A stretch of DNA of 47,275 nucleotides from Bacteroidales bacterium (GTDB taxonomy: Bacteria > Bacteroidota > Bacteroidia > Bacteroidales > P3). Position 1 is the stretch's first letter. Each line of letters opens with the position of its first letter. Below, in pieces: positions 8,048 through 15,790 of this stretch. The stretch lies in contig JAFWQP010000122.1 in the NCBI GenBank assembly GCA_017509045.1, forward strand, positions 1 to 47,275, in the 5' to 3' direction. The translations under genes were made by a program, and so were the position numbers. A model generated the notes under the pieces. The model was not told the origin of the DNA. It did no database searches and worked only from the letters and a program-made list of their open reading frames with translations.

Positions 8048-8480
8048 TGTGAACTGTGAATTGCAAATGTTTTTTCCGCAATACAGGTGACTTTTTATGC
8101 AAGTTATTAATTATCAATCAACCGTATTGATAATACCATATTACACTCTCAAAAAACCAAAATTCATTGCATTTAACATTTAACATTTAACATCTGAACG
8201 TATATAACTATCAGCCATTATGTTTGCCTTGCAATTTGTGAAATGAGTGGAAACAGTGTTTCATCCCTATTGTTATTGTTATTGTCATCGGGTGCCACTT
8301 TGTGCCACTTTTTTTTCTCAAAAGTGGCACCCTAATTTTTGGTTTTTTTTGGTATAATATAATAATAGACGCTCTGTCTCCACTCTGCCTCCACTCTGCC
8401 TTCGCTCTGCCTTCGCTCTGCCTTCGCTCTGGCTCCACTCTAGAAGTGGAGCCAGAGAGTATCCAAAATGGGATGAAATA
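8048..8480 (+). repeat. Composite intergenic repeat, copy A
   Basis: A 433-bp element with an inverted homologue at 21781-22216. In order it holds TGTGAAC-type heptads, a TTTTTTCCGCAATACAGGT motif, an AT-rich middle, CATTGCA, three TTTAACA heptads (about 8176-8200), and a TTATTG hexamer run. A strong hairpin follows (GGGTGCCAC...GTGGCACCC, 8290-8332). Then come six 11-base units of the type CTCTGCCTTCG ending in a hairpin, CTCTGGCTCCACT with AGTGGAGCCAGAG. Homology to copy B runs over the whole length. No open reading frame is conserved. Confidence 0.85.
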
Positions 8481-8553
8481 GGCCTCATCATCACCCATCC
8501 ATTTGCCAGATGAGCCAAAAAATAAAAAAATAATATTAAATTCATATAAATGC

Positions 8554-8584
8554 TTTGTTAGTATGCAAAAAAAACGTATATTTG
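8554..8584 (+). promoter_or_regulatory. Bacteroides-type promoter of the surface-protein operon
   Basis: TTTG at 8554-8557, 19 bases, then TATATTTG at 8577-8584. Both boxes fit the Bacteroides sigma consensus. The first gene starts at 8616, giving a leader of about 28 bases. Confidence 0.8.
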
Positions 8585-8615
8585 CAGTACGGAATAATAA
8601 CTAAATAATATAACT

Positions 8616-9287
8616 ATGACTAAGTGTACCAAACATTTAAGAATTCTTTTGGCACTTTTGGCATTGCCCGTTTTCTTGTTTACGAGCTGCCTTAAGGAGG
8701 GCGAGGACACCATAGTCCTACCTTTGCCATACGGGAAAATCCCATACGATGTCATTCCCGAGCACATTCAGGATTCGCTGACAGCTCATGGGTTTGTCAT
8801 CTATGAAGGAGTAACTCCTCCCCATATCGAAGGCAAATATGTGGCTTCTCCGATGGATATGCAATATGCCTCCGACAATTACTTCAATCCTAATTTCCGC
8901 TATTTGTATATGGCTTTTTCGGGGCAGCACCGCCGCGGCAAAATCAACTATAGCCAGGTGCAGCACGATACCATCTTCCTCAACGAGCAACAGTTTTTAG
9001 ATGCTGTTGGCGATGCTTCGCGCGCCCATGTGATAGGCGAAGGTGACAATTTTACAATGTATTGCATCCAGCGAATCACCCCACCCGATTCAAGCTGGTC
9101 GTGCGAGACAGCCTCCGTTGTTTCGGGCACTTCCACCAAGGCCGGCATCAAAAACTGCCAGTATGCTCAGTACCTTATTAAAGCCGAGGGCGACCTTGAA
9201 CGTATTCCAGAGATTGGCACCTACCGCATCTGGAACGACGGTGACAACCTTGCTATAGTTTTTCATCAAAACCCAACAGCCCGCTAG
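8616..9287 (+). CDS. Lipoprotein of unknown function
   Basis: A 223-residue protein with a lipoprotein signal: hydrophobic stretch LLALLALPVFLF followed by the lipobox FTSC, lipidation at Cys25. The residues after the cysteine are LKEGED; an acidic stretch close to the lipidated cysteine is compatible with surface export of Bacteroidota lipoproteins, but the match is not exact. The mature domain (PYGKIPYDVIPEHIQDSLTAHGFVIYEG and onward) matches no family I can name. It is the first gene of a tight four-gene operon and is separated from the OmpA-type gene by three bases, so it probably works at the outer membrane with it. Own promoter at 8554-8584. Confidence 0.8.
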   Translation: MTKCTKHLRILLALLALPVFLFTSCLKEGEDTIVLPLPYGKIPYDVIPEHIQDSLTAHGFVIYEGVTPPHIEGKYVASPMDMQYASDNYFNPNFRYLYMAFSGQHRRGKINYSQVQHDTIFLNEQQFLDAVGDASRAHVIGEGDNFTMYCIQRITPPDSSWSCETASVVSGTSTKAGIKNCQYAQYLIKAEGDLERIPEIGTYRIWNDGDNLAIVFHQNPTAR

Positions 9288-9290
9288 CCT

Positions 9291-10715
9291 ATGAAACGCA
9301 TTGTATTCTCTTTATTACTGGTGGCATTTGCCACCCATGTGGTGATGGCGCAGGAGCCGGATACCACACAGAAAAGTGTTGCCACGTCTGACGACACGAT
9401 TGTCTTCCCCCGCAACCTTGTGGGCGTGCGTGGAGGTGTGAATATTTCGGATATGGCGTATTCGCACGACCCTCTTAATACGTATTACGACCACTTTATG
9501 CAACCGCAGGGAATGGTGGGTGTATTTGGTCATTTCCACGTGGGAACCACCAATTTCGCCGTCCGTCCTGAAATCACCTTTGTGGGACGCGCCGACAGCT
9601 TGGAATGGTTGGATGTGCGCTATCGGTTGAAAGCCCACTATGTGGACTTACGTTTACCCGTCACATACAATTTCCGTATTCCAAACCATCGTTTCTCTCC
9701 CTACCTGATGGTGGCACCTGAGGTGAACATGGCCTACGGCGGAAAGGTGTCTTTCTTCGCCGACGAATACCCCAATGGCACCTCTGCCGACATTACCCGT
9801 GCCGACCTCAAGAGCTGCGACCTCAGCCTGCTGATGGGTGCTGGTGTCGACTTTCTTATCCCCACGAAAGGCATGCCTGTGTTGTTTTCGATAGAAGCGG
9901 GGTACAACTTGGGACTTCTGAACAATTTCTCCCAGCGTGAGATTATGGACAACCCCCGCATCTCAGACGGCAATCAATCCCACATTGCCAACTGGCTGTC
10001 GTACGACAAATTGTACCAAGAATCGCGCAAGAACCGCGGAATTGAGATAGCCCTGCGTGTTGCCCTGCCCATCGACGACAGCTGGAAGAATGCTCCCAAG
10101 AAGCCTTTGGAGCCGCAGATGATTACGAACACTGACACCGTATACATTCCTGTTCCCGATACCGTTTATCTGGTACACCACGACACTACTATCCACAGAC
10201 ATACCGACACCGTCTATATCATACAGCCCCAGACGGAGAGTAACGACAGTTTGGAGTATGTGCGCAAGGACTGCTACTCGTTTGGCGAGATGTATGCCTT
10301 TATTAAGCTGGGCGTAGATATCAGCGATAAGCGTATCTGCCTGTTTAATATCAACTTTGACTTCGACTCTTATCGCCTACGCCGAGAGTCGTACCCACAT
10401 CTTGACGAGGTGGCGATGATGATGAACGCTTTCCCCGAGATGCGCATCAAGATTATCGGCCACACCGATAGCGTGGGCTCTGACAGTTACAACCAGAAGC
10501 TGTCGTTCAACCGCGCCAAGTCGGTGATACGCTACCTGCAGAGCAAGGGCATAGCCAAAGACCGCATGGTTCCCGAAGGTTTCGGCGAGAAATACCCCAT
10601 CGACACCAACTCGACTCCCGAAGGCCGTTTCCACAACCGCCGAGTGGAAATAGAAGTGATGAATGTGGGTATACGCAACACCGACGGCAACGCTGGTCAC
10701 AACGAAGGAGAATAA
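9291..10715 (+). CDS. Outer-membrane protein with PorT-type barrel and OmpA peptidoglycan-binding domain
   Basis: A 474-residue protein in three parts. A signal peptide (cleavage after VVMAQ, about 21) is followed by an outer-membrane beta-barrel of the PorT type (LVGVRGGVNISDMAYSHD onward, to about 255). A Thr/Asp/Val linker repeats DTVYIPVPDTVYLVHHDTT. The C-terminal OmpA domain is at about 345-465, with INFDFDSYRLRRES, IIGHTDSVGSDSYNQKLSFNRA and GRFHNRRVEIEV, which bind peptidoglycan. It would anchor the outer membrane to the cell wall and may hold the neighbouring surface proteins. It is second in the operon; the next gene starts 11 bases later. Confidence 0.9.
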   Translation: MKRIVFSLLLVAFATHVVMAQEPDTTQKSVATSDDTIVFPRNLVGVRGGVNISDMAYSHDPLNTYYDHFMQPQGMVGVFGHFHVGTTNFAVRPEITFVGRADSLEWLDVRYRLKAHYVDLRLPVTYNFRIPNHRFSPYLMVAPEVNMAYGGKVSFFADEYPNGTSADITRADLKSCDLSLLMGAGVDFLIPTKGMPVLFSIEAGYNLGLLNNFSQREIMDNPRISDGNQSHIANWLSYDKLYQESRKNRGIEIALRVALPIDDSWKNAPKKPLEPQMITNTDTVYIPVPDTVYLVHHDTTIHRHTDTVYIIQPQTESNDSLEYVRKDCYSFGEMYAFIKLGVDISDKRICLFNINFDFDSYRLRRESYPHLDEVAMMMNAFPEMRIKIIGHTDSVGSDSYNQKLSFNRAKSVIRYLQSKGIAKDRMVPEGFGEKYPIDTNSTPEGRFHNRRVEIEVMNVGIRNTDGNAGHNEGE

Positions 10716-10726
10716 TTCCAATACTA

Positions 10727-11266
10727 ATGAGTAACAAAAAGAATATGAATATGCACAGAACAACACTAACCCGATTCACAGCCATCGTGCTACTAGCACT
10801 ACTGTGCTGGGGTGGCGGCCTGCAAGCGCAACAAGCCATCACCAGCTTTGGCGGCGACGCTACCAGTGTGACTGGCTCGCTGAGCTACAGCGGAGGTGAG
10901 ATAGCGGTAAAGACCGCATACGCCCCTGCTATCACTGTGGTGAACGTCACCGAGTCCTTCTCCGAAGGTGTGCAGCAGCCCATTACTGCCCGCGACATGC
11001 AGTTCCAAGGCATCGACGCACTCACCGTCGGCGTGGCTATCTACCCCAACCCCACTGCCGACAATATCATCCTCGAGTGCGACCAGCCCACGCAGCTGTC
11101 CTACACACTCTACAACGCCAATGGACAGACCCTGTCGCAAGGCAACTATAACGGAGGACAACAGACTATCAACCTCCAACAACTAGCTGCCGGCACCTAT
11201 ATGCTCCACGTGGCAACACCCGACCAAACAAAAAAGAATATTTATAAAATTATTAAGGCCAAATAG
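10727..11266 (+). CDS. Short T9SS type A sorting-domain protein
   Basis: A 179-residue protein with a signal peptide (LLALLCWGGGLQAQ) and a C-terminal type IX secretion sorting domain starting at IYPNPTADNIILEC (about 104-117) and ending TKKNIYKIIKAK. The Por system would move it across the outer membrane and remove the domain. Between the two signals there are only about 70 residues (SFGGDATSVTGSLSYSGGEIAVKTAYAP...VTESFSEGVQQP), a segment often seen ahead of the sorting domain in Bacteroidota. There is thus almost no cargo. Possible starts are Met1 (10727), Met6 or Met8. It is third in the surface operon and is followed two bases later by the next gene. Confidence 0.85.
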   Translation: MSNKKNMNMHRTTLTRFTAIVLLALLCWGGGLQAQQAITSFGGDATSVTGSLSYSGGEIAVKTAYAPAITVVNVTESFSEGVQQPITARDMQFQGIDALTVGVAIYPNPTADNIILECDQPTQLSYTLYNANGQTLSQGNYNGGQQTINLQQLAAGTYMLHVATPDQTKKNIYKIIKAK

Positions 11267-11268
11267 TC

Positions 11269-12978
11269 ATGAAGAAAGTACTTACTACGCTTTTAGCAAT
11301 CGTCACCTTTGCAACTCTCTATGCACAGGCACCCAAAGGTTTTAATTACCAAGCCACCGTCCGTAACGCTGCCGGACAATTGATGACCAACCGCAACGTT
11401 GGTGTACGCATCAGCATTCTCCAAGGTTCCGAACTTGGCACCATTATCTATCAACAAGAGGAGGCCGTAAACACCAACGCAAATGGTCTTTTCACCCTCA
11501 TTGTGGGCGATAACTCCACCGACTTTGCCAACATCAACTGGGCTAACGGTCCTTATTTCATCAAAAGCGAAGTGGACCTTGCAGGTGGAATCAACTACAC
11601 TTTGTCGACCACACAGAAAATCCTCGCCGTTCCATACGCTCTATATTCCAACATAGCGGGTAGGGCTGAGAGCGTCAGCGAAGACTGGGTATACAATGAG
11701 CGCGACCCCTATTTCCGCAATTGGGGCTTTCTGTACGACAGCCTACGCAACGCTCCCACCAACCTCAGCCAGTTTAACAATGATGTACATTACCTCACCG
11801 CTGGCGACCTACTGCTTACCCTTCACGGCGACACTCTGTTCATCAATGGCGGTAGCTACGTGATTCTTCCGTTCCACAATCGTGGCACTGTGGAGTGGGA
11901 CAGCGTGCTGAACCATCCGACCAGACTCAGCGACTTTATCAACGACCTTGGATTCATCACAGGTGAGACCCAAGGGCTGAACGACGTGGTGGCCATCAAC
12001 AACAACGCATACGGCCAGATTAAGAACGTATATGCCCCCACCGACCCGCTAGATGCTGTGAACAAGGCATATCTTGATTCTGCCCTTGCAGCAGAGGTGG
12101 CGGCTCTCAATGCCCGTATCGACAGCTTGACCAACCTTTACGAGAGCTACTTCGACAGTGTCAACAACCGTATCTACCAACTTGAACACCCCCATATCAA
12201 CGGTACTCTTCCCGGTATCTTCAGCGTGGGTGCCAACACCAAGGTCAATTTCTCGCAAGGCAACCTCCAGTATCGTCCCCGTATCAAGACTTGGCGTTTT
12301 GCCGTCAACCAGTACGACGTGGCTGGTAGCGCTAACAACAATGTCTACATGCAGGCTTACTGCTCCGACTGGATTGACCTCTTCGGCTATGGCACCAGCG
12401 GCTGGGACGGTGGCGCAGGCCGTTTCATGCCCTACGAAACCACGACGAACAACACCGAGTACACCGAGGACCCGAACGGTAACGACCTAACCGAGTTCTA
12501 CGCCAACGCCGACTGGGGCTACTACAACCCCATCATCAATGGTGGCAACCAGATGGCTCTGTGGCGCACGCTCACCTCTACCGAGTGGACCTACCTGCTC
12601 ACTCAGCGTCCCAACGCCAGCCAGCTGAAAGGTATGGCCACCGTTGAGAACACCCCGGGCTACGTTATCCTCCCCGACGATTGGACTTGCCCCGCTGGAC
12701 TTACCTTTGTGAACTCCAACAGCAGCTATACTGCCAATGTATACAATGCCTCCAACTGGGCTGTGATGGAAGCTGCGGGTGCTGTGTTCCTGCCTGCCGC
12801 CGGACAACGTACCAGCAGCAACACCACCAACGTGGGAACCGCAGGTAACTATTGGACAACTAGCCACGTCAACGGCACCACTGGCTACACCTTCCACATT
12901 GGTCCCAACGCCAATCAGATGCAGAATTCCGTGACTTACTCCACTGGCTGCTCTGTACGACTTGTTAGGGAATACTAA
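11269..12978 (+). CDS. Large secreted surface protein with coiled coil and FISUMP-like C-terminal domain
   Basis: A 569-residue exported protein with signal peptide MKKVLTTLLAIVTFATLYAQ. The N-terminal segment APKGFNYQATVRNAAGQLM...NRNVGVRISI (20-130) is common to many Bacteroidales secreted proteins. A short coiled coil (VAALNARIDSLTNLYESYFD, about 276-300) follows. The C-terminal half starts with GIFSVGANTKVNFSQGNLQY (about 318) and is rich in Asn, Tyr and Trp. It ends CSVRLVREY, like the paralogous domain (FISUMP) of Fibrobacter/Bacteroidales surface proteins. There is no T9SS sorting domain or lipobox, so surface attachment may depend on the OmpA-type or lipoprotein partners. It is the last gene of the operon, with a terminator hairpin at 13000-13033. 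Confidence 0.8.
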   Translation: MKKVLTTLLAIVTFATLYAQAPKGFNYQATVRNAAGQLMTNRNVGVRISILQGSELGTIIYQQEEAVNTNANGLFTLIVGDNSTDFANINWANGPYFIKSEVDLAGGINYTLSTTQKILAVPYALYSNIAGRAESVSEDWVYNERDPYFRNWGFLYDSLRNAPTNLSQFNNDVHYLTAGDLLLTLHGDTLFINGGSYVILPFHNRGTVEWDSVLNHPTRLSDFINDLGFITGETQGLNDVVAINNNAYGQIKNVYAPTDPLDAVNKAYLDSALAAEVAALNARIDSLTNLYESYFDSVNNRIYQLEHPHINGTLPGIFSVGANTKVNFSQGNLQYRPRIKTWRFAVNQYDVAGSANNNVYMQAYCSDWIDLFGYGTSGWDGGAGRFMPYETTTNNTEYTEDPNGNDLTEFYANADWGYYNPIINGGNQMALWRTLTSTEWTYLLTQRPNASQLKGMATVENTPGYVILPDDWTCPAGLTFVNSNSSYTANVYNASNWAVMEAAGAVFLPAAGQRTSSNTTNVGTAGNYWTTSHVNGTTGYTFHIGPNANQMQNSVTYSTGCSVRLVREY

Positions 12979-12999
12979 TCAACCATTATATGCCTAACC

Positions 13000-13033
13000 A
13001 ATAGAGGGTGCTCTGAATGGAGCACCTTCTATT
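13000..13033 (+). terminator. Terminator hairpin after the surface operon
   Basis: AATAGAGGGTGCTC pairs with GAGCACCTTCTATT (14 bp, one G-T pair) around a six-base loop. The T-run after it is weak (GTTTG). Confidence 0.7.
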
Positions 13034-13116
13034 GTTTGATTGATTGTGTCATACCTCATTGGGTTGTGGCAGTGTAATTGTTTTCATCATTTTCTTCAAT
13101 TATTGAAAAAAATGCG

Positions 13117-13124
13117 TATATTTG
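13117..13124 (+). promoter_or_regulatory. Bacteroides-type -7 promoter box for kamC-sbcDC
   Basis: TATATTTG followed by CAAC, with TTTC at 13091-13094 as a loose -33 box. It lies 29 bases before the kamC start chosen here and inside the longer open frame, so it argues against the upstream start at 13040. Confidence 0.65.
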
Positions 13125-13153
13125 CAACGCAAAAACATGGAATAAGAACAGCT

Positions 13154-14536
13154 ATGATAACTATACAGGACAAGATAAAAGAGGTACCCGGACTGGCCTA
13201 TGTGGTGGAGAACATGGAATTGATGTCGTCTGCTGGACGGAGGAGGATGTTGGAGCAACCTTTTCTATCCTCACCCCAAGACCTAGAACACGAGCAAACG
13301 ACTGTGGCAACACTGCGCGAGCGTCTTGCCGAAACTTCCTACACACAGCCGCTCATTGTATTACGACACCAATTGATGCAGTTGCACGACCTACGTACTA
13401 CACTGAACAGCTTGCGCTCTCATTTCATTTTGGATGAGGTGGAGCTATTCGAAATCAAGAACCTCGCATTTCTATGCGGACACAGCCGCAAGGCACTTGC
13501 AGATATGCATATCGACAATCTGTTTAATCTGCCAGATTTGACTGAGGTTTTCCACCTGCTTGACCCCGACAACACAGGCATACCCAACTTTTATATTTAC
13601 GACAGCTACGATGCCCGTCTGGCTCCCCTGCGCCAACAAATGAAACAAGCCGATGACAAATTGATGGCCGAACTGCTTGCTGACCAAAACGACATACAAC
13701 AAGAGGTAATTGCACGATTGTGCGACCAACTACATGACTTTGCCGACAGACTATCAGACGCATTGGAACAGATGGCATACATTGACTTTGCCCTAGCTCG
13801 TGCCACACTGTCTCAGCAATGGGGTTTGCATAAACCTGATATTACTATCGAAGAACACCCAAGCCTACTTGGGCTTTTCAACCCCCGCCTTAAGCAACAT
13901 AATGAGAACGTCGGCCTGCGTTATCAACCTATCGACATTGAACTCGCCCAAGGAGTAACACTAGTCACTGGTGCCAACATGGCGGGTAAAACGGTATTGC
14001 TAAAAAGTGTTGGCGTAGCTCAACTGATGTACCAGTTCGGCTTTCCTGTCCCAGCCACAGAAGCTTGTCTGAAACCCGTTGATGATGTGGTGTTCTGCAT
14101 TGGCGACGAACAGAACGAGATGAACGGCCTCAGCAGCTATGCCGCCGAAATTACGCGCATCAGCGATGTGATGAAACGTAGTGAGAATGAGCACCTGCTT
14201 GTGCTGATTGACGAACCGGCCCGTACCACCAACCCCATCGAGGGTAAGGCTTTGGTTCAGGCCATCGCTACCATTATGCACCAGAGAGACTCCATCACCA
14301 TGATAACCACACACTACAGCCAGCTCGGTGTAGATTGTCGACGCCTACGGGTGAAAGGATTCGTTGAGGAACTGGCAGACATGCCGCTAACGGCACAGAC
14401 CATCAATCGATTTATAGACTACTCATTGGTCGCCGACACCAGCGACGAAGTGCCCCAAGAGGCGCTACGCATTGCCGAACTATTGGACTGCCATCCCGAA
14501 CTAATAAGCCGAGCAAAACACTTTCTATCACACTAA
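13154..14536 (+). CDS. kamC: KamC-like MutS-family ATPase of lysine 5,6-aminomutase reactivase
   Basis: A 460-residue MutS-type ABC ATPase without the DNA-binding mismatch domains of MutS and without the Smr domain of MutS2. The lever/clamp-like helical part is at about 1-245. The ATPase has Walker A GANMAGKTVLLKSVG (about 271-285), where real MutS has GPNMxGKS, a signature region DEQNEMNGLSSYAAEI, and Walker B LLVLIDEPARTTNPIEGKA (about 349-367). The TGANM..KT and DEPARTTNP forms are those I associate with KamC, which with KamB restores lysine 5,6-aminomutase. The frame is open back to 13040, but the promoter at 13117-13124 and the normal N-terminus MITIQDKIKEVPGL favour 13154. It leads an operon with sbcD 12 bases later. 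Confidence 0.8.
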   Translation: MITIQDKIKEVPGLAYVVENMELMSSAGRRRMLEQPFLSSPQDLEHEQTTVATLRERLAETSYTQPLIVLRHQLMQLHDLRTTLNSLRSHFILDEVELFEIKNLAFLCGHSRKALADMHIDNLFNLPDLTEVFHLLDPDNTGIPNFYIYDSYDARLAPLRQQMKQADDKLMAELLADQNDIQQEVIARLCDQLHDFADRLSDALEQMAYIDFALARATLSQQWGLHKPDITIEEHPSLLGLFNPRLKQHNENVGLRYQPIDIELAQGVTLVTGANMAGKTVLLKSVGVAQLMYQFGFPVPATEACLKPVDDVVFCIGDEQNEMNGLSSYAAEITRISDVMKRSENEHLLVLIDEPARTTNPIEGKALVQAIATIMHQRDSITMITTHYSQLGVDCRRLRVKGFVEELADMPLTAQTINRFIDYSLVADTSDEVPQEALRIAELLDCHPELISRAKHFLSH

Positions 14537-14548
14537 AGACAGGTTCTC

Positions 14549-15790
14549 ATGAGATTTCTGCATACTGCCGATCTGCATCTGGGGCAGGTGATGTATCAAA
14601 ACTATGGTCGCGAAGAAGAACACAAGCACTTCTTTGAACAACTAGACCATTGGTGCAATGAATATCATCCTGACGCGCTGCTTGTGAGTGGCGATATTTT
14701 TGATATTCAGCAACCCAGTGCCGCCACCAAACAAGCCTTTAACGATTACTTTGTCCAACTGCACAGCCGCTACCCAAACATACGAATCGTTATCACCGCC
14801 GGCAACCACGACTCAGCCTCGCGTATTCAAGCTGACAATGTGGTGTGGCGACTAGGCAATGTAACACTCATCGGACGTCCGCCAGCTAGCGACTGCACTG
14901 CCCAACCCGACGGCTGGCAAGAGGAATATCTTGTCAGACTCAAAGGTATCGGATACATCATTGCGCTTCCTTACATGGTTGGTGCAAAAAAAGAGACCAT
15001 TCAGGCATTGTTGGACTATGTGAAGAACGAGAACAAGGAGGGTCTTCCCATAGTGATGATGGGACACACGGCCGTCTCTGGTATGGACTTCACTGGCCAC
15101 AATTTCGACATCGGCCATTTACAGGCACTCGACCCCGTAGACTTAGGCAGTGGGTACGACTATCTTGCCCTAGGTCATATCCATCGGCCTCAAACGATTG
15201 GCCACCTCAATGATGAACATGAAAAAACCAGCCACTACCCTGCTGGGGTCATACGCTATTCGGGCAGCGCACTGCATGTAAGTTGCGACGAGAAATATCC
15301 TCACTCTGTAAGTCTCGTAGATATCGACCGACATGGCGGGGAAGTTCAACTCACGCGACTTCGAATTGACGAACTATGGCATTTCTACGAACTCCCTCCC
15401 GACCATGCTGCCCAAAGCCATGATGGCGCCATCGAGGCAGTAAAATCATTCGCACAAGAAGGTGGACAAGGCTACATCCGCTTCAAAATGGATTATAACA
15501 CCGACCTACCCTCAGATTTCAACCAGCAGATTTACGACCTACTAGAATCTTACGACAACGAGATACGCTACAACCCCAAGATTATCTGGACTAATACCCC
15601 CGACAAAAAGGAGACTACCGAAAAACCCGTCTTCGAGGTGGCCGACCTCCAACAGATGACAGACCCCATACAGTTTATCGAACAGACTATCGACCGCTAC
15701 AACGGACTCACCCTTGACGAAATCAGAAGTGCCTTTGAGGAGATTGAAATAGAGCGTCAGCGTATACAGGAAGAAGGGAGGACAAAATGA
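14549..15790 (+). CDS. sbcD: Exonuclease SbcCD, nuclease subunit SbcD
   Basis: A 413-residue metallophosphoesterase of the Mre11/SbcD family, the nuclease of the SbcCD complex that opens DNA hairpins and trims blocked ends. Metal-binding motifs are in order: DLHLG (about 8-12), SGDIFDIQQPS (about 49-59), AGNHDSASR (about 88-96), GHTAVSG (about 172-178) and LGHIH (about 208-212). The C-terminal capping region (about 290-400) ends in a charged helix suited to SbcC binding. Length is normal. The stop overlaps the sbcC start by four bases (ATGA), so both are made together. The window's many palindromic repeats are the kind of structure SbcCD cuts when extruded. Confidence 0.95.
   Translation: MRFLHTADLHLGQVMYQNYGREEEHKHFFEQLDHWCNEYHPDALLVSGDIFDIQQPSAATKQAFNDYFVQLHSRYPNIRIVITAGNHDSASRIQADNVVWRLGNVTLIGRPPASDCTAQPDGWQEEYLVRLKGIGYIIALPYMVGAKKETIQALLDYVKNENKEGLPIVMMGHTAVSGMDFTGHNFDIGHLQALDPVDLGSGYDYLALGHIHRPQTIGHLNDEHEKTSHYPAGVIRYSGSALHVSCDEKYPHSVSLVDIDRHGGEVQLTRLRIDELWHFYELPPDHAAQSHDGAIEAVKSFAQEGGQGYIRFKMDYNTDLPSDFNQQIYDLLESYDNEIRYNPKIIWTNTPDKKETTEKPVFEVADLQQMTDPIQFIEQTIDRYNGLTLDEIRSAFEEIEIERQRIQEEGRTK

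Larger units (their letters stand above)
8024..8615. other. 592-bp non-coding region holding repeat copy A and a promoter
   Basis: No credible gene lies here. It contains repeat copy A (8048-8480), an AT-rich spacer with many A-runs (8500-8550), and the promoter of the surface operon (8554-8584). Short reverse-strand frames in it consist of translated 11-base repeats and are rejected. Confidence 0.7.

Noticed and set aside
8211..8545. Two reverse-strand frames of 75-95 codons with repeats such as RRQSEGRAKAE
   Set aside because: They are translations of the 11-base tandem array of repeat copy A and have no start region or conservation of frame with copy B.
13154..14536. MutS or MutS2 mismatch-repair protein
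   Set aside because: It lacks the mismatch-recognition and Smr domains, is only 460 residues, and has the KamC-type Walker motifs.
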